A stretch of 64,000 nt of DNA. Origin: Amoebophrya sp. A120. Lineage: Eukaryota > Sar > Dinophyceae > Syndiniales > Amoebophryaceae. Made by a program: the position numbers and the translations under genes. The stretch spans positions 2,904,089 through 2,968,088 of the forward strand of contig CAJINV010000001.1 of NCBI GenBank assembly GCA_905178155.1. The letters are read 5' to 3'. Below the pieces are notes generated by a model. The model searched no databases. It saw only the letters and a list, made by a program, of their open reading frames with translations, and was not told where the DNA came from. Of the stretch, positions 48,301 through 57,295 are shown in pieces. Positions within the stretch are counted from its first letter, which is position 1. Every line of letters starts with the position of its first letter.

Positions 48301-50674
48301 GAAAACCCTCTTCCGTGCACCGCAAACATTTCTCCTGTCCCGCCTTTGGACACGTTTTGCCAAACGCATTATCGCCGAATTCGCACTTGCAGTGCCTCAG
48401 ATTGCAGCTGTTCTGCGCGTCCATGTCGTAGCCTTCGTTGCAGCTGCTGCAGAACGCGGACTCGTGTTTCGGGCACCCGGTGTTCACCGCCGCCGTTCCG
48501 TTGCCGCAGGTGCACGTGTTCTCGACGCAGCTGTGCGTGTCGTTCAGCAGTGTGTGTCCGGCGTGGCACGCGATGCACTTCGGGGTGTTGTGCTTCTCGC
48601 AGGCGACACCCTCCGCGGGACTTCCCATGTCGCAGGTGCACTTGTTCACGTCGCAGGTGAAGGCTTCCTTGTTGTGGTGGAACCCTTCCTGCGTGCACTT
48701 CATGCATTTCAGTTCCCCCATGACCGGGCAATCCGTCCCGATTGCCTCCTCGCCTTGCGGACAGGTGCACCGCCGCTCAATGCACTGCCCGTCGTCGGTC
48801 AAATCGAAACCGGGTTTGCACTTCGTGCACATCGTGGAGTTCGTCGACGGACAGTCTGCGCCGATTGCTGCCGTGCCGTTCCCACAAACGCACTGTTTCA
48901 GCTGACACGTGTTCAAATCTTCTTCCTTCTTGTGGTTCGGGTTCTGCTTCGTGTGCAGAATCAACTCATACCCTTCGTTCTCCTCGCATGCCAAACAGTA
49001 CTCCGAGCCGTGCGTTTTGCACTGTTGGCCACTCGCGGCCTCTCCGTTTTTGCAGGTGCACTGGTTGACCTCGCAGATGTCGGTTTCTTTGTTCATGTGG
49101 AAGCCCCGGTCCTCAAAACACGAGGAGCAAAACTCCCTTTCCCCCGCATCCGCGTCCTTCGGGCACTCCTTCCCGGTGGGCGCCTCGCCGTTGGCGCATT
49201 TGCACTCCCGGGGCACGCACTCGTCGCCGTTGAGTTTGAACCCATTTTCCTCGTCACAACTGGCACAAGATTCCCCACCGTGTGTTGGGCATTCCACGCC
49301 CCGTGCGCCTTTGCCGTTTTCGCACGTGCACACGCGCTCGATGCAGGTGCCGTTCGTGTCCTTCTCGGTTGACATGACGAAGCCCGCCTCGTGGGTACAG
49401 GAGGCGCAAATGTGGTCCTCTGCGTGGTTCGGACAGTCCGTTCCACTGGTGCCCACTCCGCCGGGACAGACACATTGGTTCACTGTTTTGCAGAATTTTC
49501 GAAGGAATTGGACCAACCATGACATGGTGCGACAAAGTAGCACACGTTATCAAAAAGATGGCAGCGAGAAACTGAAACGAGAACTTGAAATAACCATCTC
49601 TTTCTCTTCATTTTTACCGTCGCACTTGTTCGTCGTGGTATTCAAGTGAAAGCCCTCGTCCTCAAAGCAGGCCTTGCAGTGGTGCGCACCGTGCTTGGGG
49701 CAGTCCATTTGCTCGGTGGCGATTCCGGACTTGCACACACACTCCACCGGTTCGCAGGTTTCGCCGTTCAGCTCGAATCCGCGGTCGCAGTGCAAGCAGC
49801 TGAGCGCGCCGTCCTCCGGGCACTCCCCGCCCGTCGGCGCTTCCCCGTGGGGGCACTTACACCGGTTGTTCAACGGGTCGTCATCCGGGCACCGGTGCCA
49901 CCAGTACACAGTTGAATACCCCGCGTTCCCCCCACACTCACTGCCATCGGAGCAGTCCAGATCACACTTTTCGCTCCAGCCAATGTCGGACCAGTCTAGC
50001 TCGTGCGCGCACTTGCAGGACTTGCCCCCGTCGCCAATCACCGCATACGTGGGCAGATTTCTCGCGGATTCGCACGCTTCGCCGCACTCCTTCGGGGACT
50101 GCACCGGTTTTGGCAATGAGTAAACCACATCGGTCTCGTTGGTGAGTTTGTAGCAGCCCTTTTTGTTCACCCCTAGCGGGTTCGGATCCTGCTGCAGCAA
50201 GGATTGGATCCAGCTCACTTTCTGCTTTCTCTGGTTGTTCAGAACTTTGCTCTGTTCTTGCGCCTGTTGAAACGAAGCTGCGGCCGTTTGCCCACCACAA
50301 GTCAGCTCCGTACTCGCGACCAAACGCTGCCGTCTTGGTCTGGTAGCGTTGTGCTGATTGTGATTCTTGTTGCTCTCTATCGTGTCAACGGAGGAGAAAG
50401 CTAGCTTCAGCCGGGCGGAGCGCAGACGCTGCTCAAAGTCATCAAAGTCGAGGGACGCCTGCAGGGAAATGTCGACGCCGCCCCCACCGAGCGAGCCCGG
50501 AATGCGAACGGCGCTGGTCGTGGTGCTGATGGCAAGAAGCAAAAGCCCAGTCAAGGCGGGTCGAGAAGTAGATAACCGAGACGAGTGGAAACGACCTCCT
50601 GCTTGCGCAGGCGACGTCGCCAACATCCGAGGCTCCAACATGTTCTGGCACCAGGTCAGGGAGTGTATTGTCAT
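45358..50674 (-). CDS. Secreted WSC / Cys-repeat / C-type lectin protein, three exons plus one introner
   Basis: Exons in reading order: 50674-49618, 49482-46213, 46076-45358; GT-AG introns with donors GTAAAA and GTAAAT, both phase 1. With introner F removed the product is 1,643 aa. An N-terminal hydrophobic segment PALTGLLLLAISTTTSA should be a signal peptide or anchor, after a ~45-residue basic lead. A WSC-like domain (KGCYKLTNETDV ... CKCAHELDW ... SECGGNAGY) is followed by about 24 Cys-rich units of the pattern CxCxxGxxAxGxxC-CxxC-GF/YxL, a second WSC domain (YQGCYEDNG, CWCGNAVDF), a third (FAGCFSKDS, CACTDRTDG), and a terminal C-type lectin fold with GEPNDWGGKEDCAVLR and NTWNDDNC. EPN and WND are the calcium/mannose-type motifs. 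The protein probably binds carbohydrate outside the cell; binding to host or self glycans is inference. Confidence 0.85.
46929..47037 (-). mobile_element. Introner element F (in-frame, inside the Cys-repeat gene)
   Basis: 109 bp. Plus-strand ends TATCCAGGGAAAAACACCCA and TGGGTGTTTTTTCCTGGATA form an inverted repeat. Flanks ACCCG and ATCCG are a 5-bp duplication with one mismatch. Element plus one flank copy is 114 nt, a multiple of three, and carries no stop in the coding frame, so the host frame reads through it. Excision gives SSCDGGFALD, which restores the Cys-repeat spacing; unspliced it adds 38 residues lacking the repeat pattern. Contains two GCATGACAA motifs. Confidence 0.85.
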
Positions 50675-51044
50675 ACAGGTTTTTTCCGCGGCCACAGAAT
50701 GTACGTTGCCATTTTGCTCCGCCCGCTGGCAGAAGGGACCGAAGAGATGCCTCTTCGAGCTCCGCCAACGGATCTAAGAAAAAGAGTGCATGTGCTGGAG
50801 TCAAGCAATAGATCGTTAAAGTAAGACCACCGGAACAAGTGCTGGATGGACAAGATCGTGTTGAGACAAGTCCCTCGTCGCTCATCGCTCTTGGGATCTT
50901 TTCCAGCTCTTGCGTTCGGATCAATAAACTGAACACTACGTGCACGTCGCTCGTCGTTCTCATGGCGACCAAGACATCAAGTTCAAGATCAAACGTACTT
51001 TTTACGTAGTTAGCACTACCGCAAACTACAGGGATTCTTCATCG
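50675..51044. other. Intergenic stretch, nothing assigned
   Basis: 370 bases between the lectin gene start and the stop of the MOSC gene. No credible frame or element. Confidence 0.4.
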
Positions 51045-52502
51045 TTACAACGCTTTACACTGAAATAGCTCTTTGTGTGTGGGGATCCATAGCTTGTCAT
51101 CAAAATCCTTCACGTGGAGGTCATCCTTTTCGATAGTCACCCCCTCTGCAGCCAATTTCGCCTTCTGTCCCGGAATATGCCGCTCCATGATCGCACCTTG
51201 CGAATCAAGCAAGCGGTGCAGCGGCCAACCGTTACTCAAAACCGATTTTAGCATCGCCGGGACCGCGCGTGCGTAGGAGGATTGCGCACCGACGTAGTGA
51301 AGAATGTGGCGAATGGTGGTAACGCGTCCGGAGGGCACTTTGTGCTGCAACAGATGCAAAATCCTCCCCTTCACTTCGTTCGGAAACGGTTCGTAGAGCG
51401 GCCCGCCAACAAGGTCTTCCACCCCAGAAGTCGCACCTTCACCGGTTCTTCGTCGCACAATGAGCGTCACGTCGTCACCTCTGTTCACCTGTCCACCACG
51501 TACACATGTTGCCAGGATCCCGCGATACCCAACGAGATGCGGCACTTCGGGTTTTTCTACGGTAGTTTTCCGCTCTTCTGGCAGCATATCCAAGACCGTT
51601 CCGCAGGGCTCGCATTCAAATGTGAGTCGGAAGACACAACTTTCGCCTACTTGCAAACACATTCCGGATTTCGCTAACGTATGCAGTGCGCTGGTCGTTT
51701 TCCTCGTCTTGCCTCTGCTGCTCGAAGAGGAGGGCTGTTTTGGCGGATGTTTCAAAACCTCTTCAGCTTTTCTCATCGCATCGTCGGAAATGTCGAGGCA
51801 TATGTTTTCCCGAAAATCGCCCGGCTGAAAGGAAAAGCGGTCCAAGTCTTGCCGGCTGGCAAACAGAACTTGCCTCGATGACAGTGAATTGGAAATAAGT
51901 CCGCGGTGGAGATCGCCTTGCTGGTCGTGCTGGGTTGTCTTCATTGTCACACAGGACAGAACTTTCTGAAAGGCTTTTGCAATGAAACTTTTGCTCGTCC
52001 CGTGGGCATTCTCGGACGAGACCTGCTTTGTTTTCTCGTGTTGGTGCGCGCCGCGTGGTCCTGCTCCTGCATCCGTTCGTGCTATCTTTGCCAGTGGGCT
52101 ACTACCCTGCCCCGACCGGTGCTTTTTGTTTTTCGCTTCGCTGCTTTCAAGGCCTTCACCAAGACCACCATCCGCGCAGTCATTTTCTTCCCAACTCAGA
52201 TATCCGTCTTCTTCGTCGTAAGTCAAAAAAACGCTGTCGCTGCCTGCGGGGGCTTTCTTTCTTTGCGCCACATCACTGATAGTCCCCACTCTCCCTGTGA
52301 AGTACAGGCGATCGCAGTGCTTCATCGGCCTTCCCTTGATGCTGGGTTGCTTCATTGCCAAGCCACAGACTTTGGCAAGGCAGATGCGATCGACGCATTT
52401 GTGATTTGTACTATCGTTGCGCGATCTCTTCATCTTGCTCGTTTCCGCTTCTGCATTTGGAGGACTGACCACCGGCCGCTTGTCCGATTTCGCTTCTGGC
52501 AT
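51045..52502 (-). CDS. MOSC domain fused to alkyltransferase-like (ATL) domain
   Basis: A 485-aa frame from the ATG at 52502. Residues about 60-345 contain a MOSC-type beta-barrel pattern: DRLYFTGRVGTISD, the conserved FQPGDFRENICLDI block, LQVGESCVFRLTFECEPC, and a late YRGILATCVRGGQVNRGDDV block, with a Ser/Lys-rich insert (about 105-190). MOSC domains bind or transfer sulfur on molybdenum cofactor or related substrates. Residues about 375-470 match the DNA-binding domain of O6-alkylguanine transferases: PSGRVTTIRHILHYVG, YARAVPAMLKSVLSNG, then WPLHRLL where PCHRV is expected, and GQKAKLAAEGV. The acceptor Cys is replaced by Leu, as in alkyltransferase-like proteins that bind alkylated DNA without repairing it. 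The fusion lies in one frame. Roles are by family; how the two act together is unknown. Confidence 0.75.
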   Translation of the reverse strand: MPEAKSDKRPVVSPPNAEAETSKMKRSRNDSTNHKCVDRICLAKVCGLAMKQPSIKGRPMKHCDRLYFTGRVGTISDVAQRKKAPAGSDSVFLTYDEEDGYLSWEENDCADGGLGEGLESSEAKNKKHRSGQGSSPLAKIARTDAGAGPRGAHQHEKTKQVSSENAHGTSKSFIAKAFQKVLSCVTMKTTQHDQQGDLHRGLISNSLSSRQVLFASRQDLDRFSFQPGDFRENICLDISDDAMRKAEEVLKHPPKQPSSSSSRGKTRKTTSALHTLAKSGMCLQVGESCVFRLTFECEPCGTVLDMLPEERKTTVEKPEVPHLVGYRGILATCVRGGQVNRGDDVTLIVRRRTGEGATSGVEDLVGGPLYEPFPNEVKGRILHLLQHKVPSGRVTTIRHILHYVGAQSSYARAVPAMLKSVLSNGWPLHRLLDSQGAIMERHIPGQKAKLAAEGVTIEKDDLHVKDFDDKLWIPTHKELFQCKAL

Positions 52503-53202
52503 GGTGATTGCGTTTGCGACGTCCTACGCGTTTGCTTAAAAACAAGATACGTACTGTACAGGCAGGGCGAGCAAAAATTACCCCTTCTAGGCAGTGTCAC
52601 ATTCAACATCCAGGCTGAGAAAGCGAAAAACTATCCTGCAACAAGCATGAAAATTCAGTTGGAGTTGCGTCCTCGAGTCCCTCGTGGTTTTGGGTACAGC
52701 ATGTTACATCCAGCTGGCACAGAGAATATTAACGTGCCATCGGCAACATGCTTTGAGCGGGAATTGCGACGAGACGGGTAGTACACACGACAGCAACGAC
52801 ATTAAGATCCAGGTATAGTTAACACTTTTTCCTCCAAATCATGTGGACAGGATCTTTTTCGTCGCTTGGGGGCCAGTGCTGGCTCCCGCCAAATATGTTG
52901 AGACTTTTTTGTTCGATCTGATTTCGAAAGTCGTGTAAACTTGATTCGTTAAACTGTACCCAAATAATAGGCGTAGAAGTTGTCGTGTCCGTGCGCGAGA
53001 AAGTATCCATCGTTATGTTTGTACCTGAACTGCGACTGCTTTTGAGCTCGAAGAGGGTACTAAGGAAATCAAAAGGGCCCAAATAGCGGCCGAAGCTGGC
53101 TCGGTAATGAGTGGTAAGACGTGGTACTATCATCAATCTGAGTTCGTATATCTGATATCAACACTTTACCCGGAGCGGCATTTACCCTTACCCTATTAAA
53201 AG
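52503..53202. other. Intergenic stretch, no firm gene
   Basis: 700 bases. A minus-strand frame (52819-53136, about 105 codons) has a somewhat protein-like composition but no recognised motif and no upstream acceptor I could tie to the neighbouring gene. Otherwise nothing seen. Confidence 0.35.
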
Positions 53203-54489
53203 TCACGCACCACCCGCCGCTCTGTTCCGGTTCCGGATCTCCTCGATGGTGAGATCGCAATCGTCCAGCTCGATGTTGTTTAGCTTGATGATTTTCTGCA
53301 CCCGGCGCAGTTCCGTGATCGAGGGGATGGCGAGTTTGCCGATGTCCTCCGTCGGAATGTGTTCGTGCATCGACCGCATAATCTCCACGTTTGTCGGTTC
53401 CTTCTCGTACTGCTCATCCCCGATGCGTCGCCCGGCCGCGATTTTGATATCCGTCAAACGGTTGTTCAGGTCCAGAAACACCGCGGGTAATAAGTTGTCA
53501 AACTCGATGTCCCGCCGGGGCGCGCACATGAGCAAGGTCGTTTGAAACTTGAAGAACAAATACGGAACCGGTTGCATCCGGACCACTTTGCCGCCCGGCG
53601 ACTCTTCCGGCAGGTCGCCCCAAAAGTTGTCCGGGCCATCTTCGAAAAACACCGGGGTCCACGGTCCGCCGTTCACGCGCTCTTGGCGGCAGTTGTTCCG
53701 GAACTCCTCCTTGAAAGCGGTGATCAGTTGCGTCCCGTGCAGGTAGCCTAAATTCAGCCAGTTCGCACAAGCGGAATTCTTGTCCTCCCACAAGTTGTTC
53801 TTGTTCGTTTTCCGTTCGTACGCGAGCAATTTCGCCGCCAAGACGGCTTCGTTGATGTCGTTCTGCGTTTGCTCCCGGCTCAAATGGCACTCCGGATCCC
53901 CGGGGCCGATGGATTTCCCGTAAATCTCGATCTTGTCCTTCTTCACCTCCTTGAACAAGCGGTACCCGAGCGGCCGCTTGTTCTCCCCCGCTTGCACATC
54001 GTGTCCGATGTACAGGCAGAAATTTTCAAAGTCGTAATCCGCCACATCTGTGTCAACTTCATTCGCGCACAAGGCTTTCAGATTTTTCCACAAATCCTCA
54101 TTGTGCCGTCCCGCGAAGTACAGCCAGAGAGTTTTGGGAAACGTCGCGAAAAGATGTTTTTGCTTTTCCTGCTCGACGCTGGAGGGTTTCATCTGTTGTG
54201 CTGGATTGCTACCATCACTTTCTTGGCGCTCCACTGCTCGTGCTGTGGATTTTTGCTTGTTCTTTGCCGGTGGAACACCAGCTCCCAAGTGCGGATTGGT
54301 ATTCTTGTTCTGTTGAAGATGAAGATCTACGCCATTTTTCAGTCGTTCCTTGTCACTGCTCCTTCCGGTGTCGTCTGTTTGTCCAGGTCCTCCCGGGGAC
54401 TCCGCTTCCTCGTCCGCAATGTCTTTTCCGTGCTTCAGTTTGTGCCGGAAAGCCTCCAGCTGCTTCTTGTTGATACGCTTCGGCGCCAT
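53203..54489 (-). CDS. Unknown protein, intact copy of a duplicated gene
   Basis: An uninterrupted 428-aa frame from the ATG of MAPKRINKKQLEAFRHKLKH (54489). The basic N-terminus and disordered Ser/Lys/Gln-rich stretch (to about residue 115) precede a folded-looking region with TFPKTLWLYFAGRHNEDLW, DFENFCLYIGHDVQAGENK, LNLGYLHGTQLITAFKEEF and IPSITELRRVQKIIKLN. No signal peptide or known motif. A truncated second copy (57296-58136) matches the first ~185 residues, with only scattered changes and in-frame indels in the disordered part. Position 54019-54023 (GAAAT) is the empty target site of introner G found in that copy. Function unknown. Confidence 0.75.
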   Translation of the reverse strand: MAPKRINKKQLEAFRHKLKHGKDIADEEAESPGGPGQTDDTGRSSDKERLKNGVDLHLQQNKNTNPHLGAGVPPAKNKQKSTARAVERQESDGSNPAQQMKPSSVEQEKQKHLFATFPKTLWLYFAGRHNEDLWKNLKALCANEVDTDVADYDFENFCLYIGHDVQAGENKRPLGYRLFKEVKKDKIEIYGKSIGPGDPECHLSREQTQNDINEAVLAAKLLAYERKTNKNNLWEDKNSACANWLNLGYLHGTQLITAFKEEFRNNCRQERVNGGPWTPVFFEDGPDNFWGDLPEESPGGKVVRMQPVPYLFFKFQTTLLMCAPRRDIEFDNLLPAVFLDLNNRLTDIKIAAGRRIGDEQYEKEPTNVEIMRSMHEHIPTEDIGKLAIPSITELRRVQKIIKLNNIELDDCDLTIEEIRNRNRAAGGA

Positions 54490-54705
54490 GGTGAGCGACA
54501 AATTGCTGGGGGGGAAATATACGTTTTTCTCTTCACAATCACAATGTTAAGAGGTTGATCATGATGTTCCCATGATTAATATCGAATCATCACTTCCTAC
54601 TTGCCTCGCTATGCTGGCCAGCAAATAAATTAGGTAAAGCTATACGTGGTTGGAGTTGGTTTACTTTTACTTTTTCGGTCACAACAACCCACTACTTGTA
54701 CTTAC

Positions 54706-54915
54706 TTAAACTTATAATGTCCATCTGCAGCAGAAACTGCAAGATCTTGTTCTTCATCGGCAACAGCACATTCCAAACACGAATAGTCACGAGGTAGGGT
54801 CGTCATGCTGTTAGCAGCCCCACGTCTAACTGTGACATCAGATCGCTGTGGTCCTCGCTGCTCAACTTCTTCAAAATGCTGTTGCAATATGTTGAACCAG
54901 GATGCTTGTCCGCGT
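54706..54915 (-). other. Possible small exon in duplication unit 1
   Basis: On the minus strand this block begins after a pyrimidine-rich tract and CGGATCGCAG (acceptor) and ends before GTAAGT (donor). One frame (containing RGPQRSDVTV and LPRDYSCLEC) is open in both duplication copies, and two of the differences in its middle are 3-nt indels. The frame is short and no family is known; it may be part of a small unrecognised gene or a decayed exon. Confidence 0.3.
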
Positions 54916-56034
54916 CTGCGATCCGTTGGTCGAGAAGAAAAAGCGCATGCAGTTGCAAGTTAGTAGATCTTGTTGGATAGCCGCCACAAGGAAGTAAAGT
55001 AGACCATCAAAACGTAGTTGGTGTGTTGAAGACGTTGAAAAGCACTGAAAAGCGGATCGCTTCTAATCTACACTTCTCCTCAACTAGAACTCATCATGAC
55101 GCACTGGATGGATCCTGTTAATGCCGAGATTGATCTTCTTAATCCCGCGGTCTAAGACACATCACACCGATCTTCTGTGTCACTAGTCGTGTGGCGTGTG
55201 CCATGTTGATCTGTCGCGTCCATCATGGTGTAGCTCGACTGAATCACGGTAGACCTCTTTTGCTGCATCAAATTCATCCTGCTCGCGAACAACGACAAAA
55301 TGCGTCTGAACACTTGCAACCCGAGCGCAACAACGGCGAATCGTCTGGCCGTGGTGAAGCTGGAGGTGGAGAATATTCTGAAAAGAAATCATAATCATGA
55401 AAAACAAAGAGCAAAAAGTCAAATCGTTCAAATAAAGTTGTCGTGTGTAAGTTTAAAAACTACAGAAGTGCAGGGGCATTTAGATGCCGTAGATATGAGA
55501 GCTTCGGTGGGGTAATTTCTGAACCGTCTAGTAATCGCCGGTTAGTCTGTGCATCCATTTTTCACATTGATATCCTAAATGCCATTTAGCTATGATGTCG
55601 GTTTAATTTTAGAAAAAGCAAGCGACTTTCTATTCATCTATACGGCTGATAGATTCCACTAGTATTGATCTTGATGTCACAGCACTCCAGGGAATTTCTA
55701 TAGTTTTTCGCGTGACTCAAGGCTTTGAATACAGTCCGTAAAAGAGAAAGAACGTAAGGCTGATGATTCGGTGTGTTTACGTTTAGAGTTTGAGTTTTAT
55801 TTCGGTTTTTCATCCTACACGATGTTGGGCTAGGGCAAATTAAAGATGATCATAAGATCGTAGACATTGACATGATCTGAAAGAGTAAGACAGGAGGTGT
55901 GCTCTAGTGCTTCAATCAGGACGGTTACTGTACTTACAGCAACCACAGGACAAGAGATTATCTCATAAGGGTGGTAGAGAGAAACGAATTTCAAAGCCAT
56001 CGATACAGCACTTGTTCATTTAGTCTTGATGTAG

Positions 56035-56111
56035 CTACGCCGTGAAGGTAAAGGATCCGCGCCCTTCTTGAGCGTGTGCGTCCATGCCAAAGTGTTCGGC
56101 GAAGGCTTCAT
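56035..56111 (-). pseudogene. 3' end fragment of the gene at 59609
   Basis: The last ~25 codons and stop (EAFAEHFGMDAHAQEGRGS ... TA then TAG) of the gene whose intact 3' end lies at 59609 are repeated here without the rest of that gene. This is a by-product of the segmental duplication and is not expected to be expressed. Confidence 0.75.
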
Positions 56112-56187
56112 CTTCTTCACCTCCTTGATTCCGTGTTTCCTTCTTCACCTCCTTGAACAAGCGGTACCCGATATTCTGCGAAAATTT

Positions 56188-57295
56188 GTCACCGTCACCG
56201 TTTTGCCATGTTCATTTTTCAACCCAAAAAATTTGATTTTTTCCTGGTATCCCACGCATGCTCATGTCGATCAGTTGTTGCAAATGTGGCATGCGAGGCA
56301 TTACACTTGGAGCATGGTCGTGGCCCGGGTAGTTGAACGCAATCCAGAAGCGCCCCGGAATGGCTTCGCCGCCGTACAGACCGAAGACGCGGCGCGGGAG
56401 GGTGCGTTGCGAGGAGGCTGTCTTCTGGCGCGTAGGGGCCCGACCCTTGCTGGGGCGGGCTTCTGCATGGTGCGGCTTGCGATGTTGGGTTGCTCCTGGG
56501 AATGTCGGGCTCTTGTTACTCCTTGGCCAAAGGCCTCCGGCAAACGACCTCCACAACCCAGGAAAAAACAGCAAAATTTCGAGCAAATTTAACGACCACC
56601 CGGTGACACATCCCGGAAATTTTGCATTTTGCACGGTATGGTGGACTTTGAGAGCCCAAAATGGGAACCGGTGACAAATCCCGAATTATTTACATTTTGC
56701 AGGGTATGGTGGACGATTGCGCACGAGCCAAAAATTCTTGCGCTGCAAGAAATTTTGGGCAACGCGCAATCGTCCACCATACCGCCCAAAATGTAAAAAT
56801 ATCAGGATTTGTCACCGGTCGCGAATTTGGCTTGGAAACGTCCACCATACCGTGCAAAATGCAAAATTTCTGGGATTTGTCACCGGGTCATCGTCAAATT
56901 TGCTCAAAATTTCGCAGTTTTTTCTTGGGTTTTCGAGACCCTTTGCCGGAGGCCTTTGGTCCAGGAGTGATAGTCTCAAGAGATTCCCAGAAGCAACTCA
57001 GCATGACGCGCCGCACTATTCCGATCCTTCGCGGCCGGAACTCTGGTCGCTGAAGTGTCAGGAGACAGCCTCCCAGCTAGGGACCTTCTGGGGCCGCGGT
57101 TTTGGCTTGTATAACGGCAGCGCCGTTCTTGGATATGTCTGGACGGCCTTCAGCATGCTGGGTCAACATGCTTGGAATGCAGTCGTTGGATTGCCGCACC
57201 CGCAGCATTTGACAGAAATGGACACATATAGGAAATCAGGTAAAAGTCAAATTTTTTTGCTCAAAAAATGAACACGCCAAAACGGTGACGGTGAC
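56188..57295. mobile_element. 1.1-kb foldback (full-length inverted repeat) element
   Basis: The ends GTCACCGTCACCGTTTTG (56188) and CAAAACGGTGACGGTGAC (to 57295) are inverted repeats, and inverted similarity continues inward with mismatches to a centre near 56,752. Paired blocks include CACGGTATGGTGGAC / GTCCACCATACCGTG and GGTATGGTGGACGATTGCGC / GCGCAATCGTCCACCATACC. No long protein frame is present. A 21-bp direct repeat CTCCTTGAACAAGCGGTACCC borders it (56149-56169 and 57296-57316), separated from the left end by 18 bases. It looks like a non-autonomous foldback transposon unrelated to the introner ends. Confidence 0.75.

Larger units (their letters stand above)
53936..56111. repeat. Segmental duplication, unit 1
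   Basis: This unit contains the 5' ~185 codons of the intact unknown gene, its upstream flank, and a fragment of the 3' end of the gene at 59609. It corresponds head-to-tail to 56138-59685. Similarity is plain by eye throughout, for example at 55,530-55,730 against 59,085-59,290. The right end stops within the sequence TTCGGCGAAGGCTTCAT at 56111, after which the junction sequence starts. Confidence 0.85.

Noticed and set aside
47846-49372. Plus-strand frame of about 508 codons across the lectin gene
   Set aside because: Its Arg/Ala/Val-rich repetitive translation is the complement of the Cys-repeat coding sequence; no independent support.
51906-52781. Plus-strand frame of about 290 codons
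   Set aside because: It lies antisense to the MOSC-ATL gene, has Cys/Phe-rich non-protein-like composition, and is a shadow of the minus-strand gene.
52819-53136. Possible extra exon downstream of the unknown gene at 53203
   Set aside because: Somewhat protein-like, but the upstream gene already ends at a proper stop and no donor/acceptor pair in phase was found.
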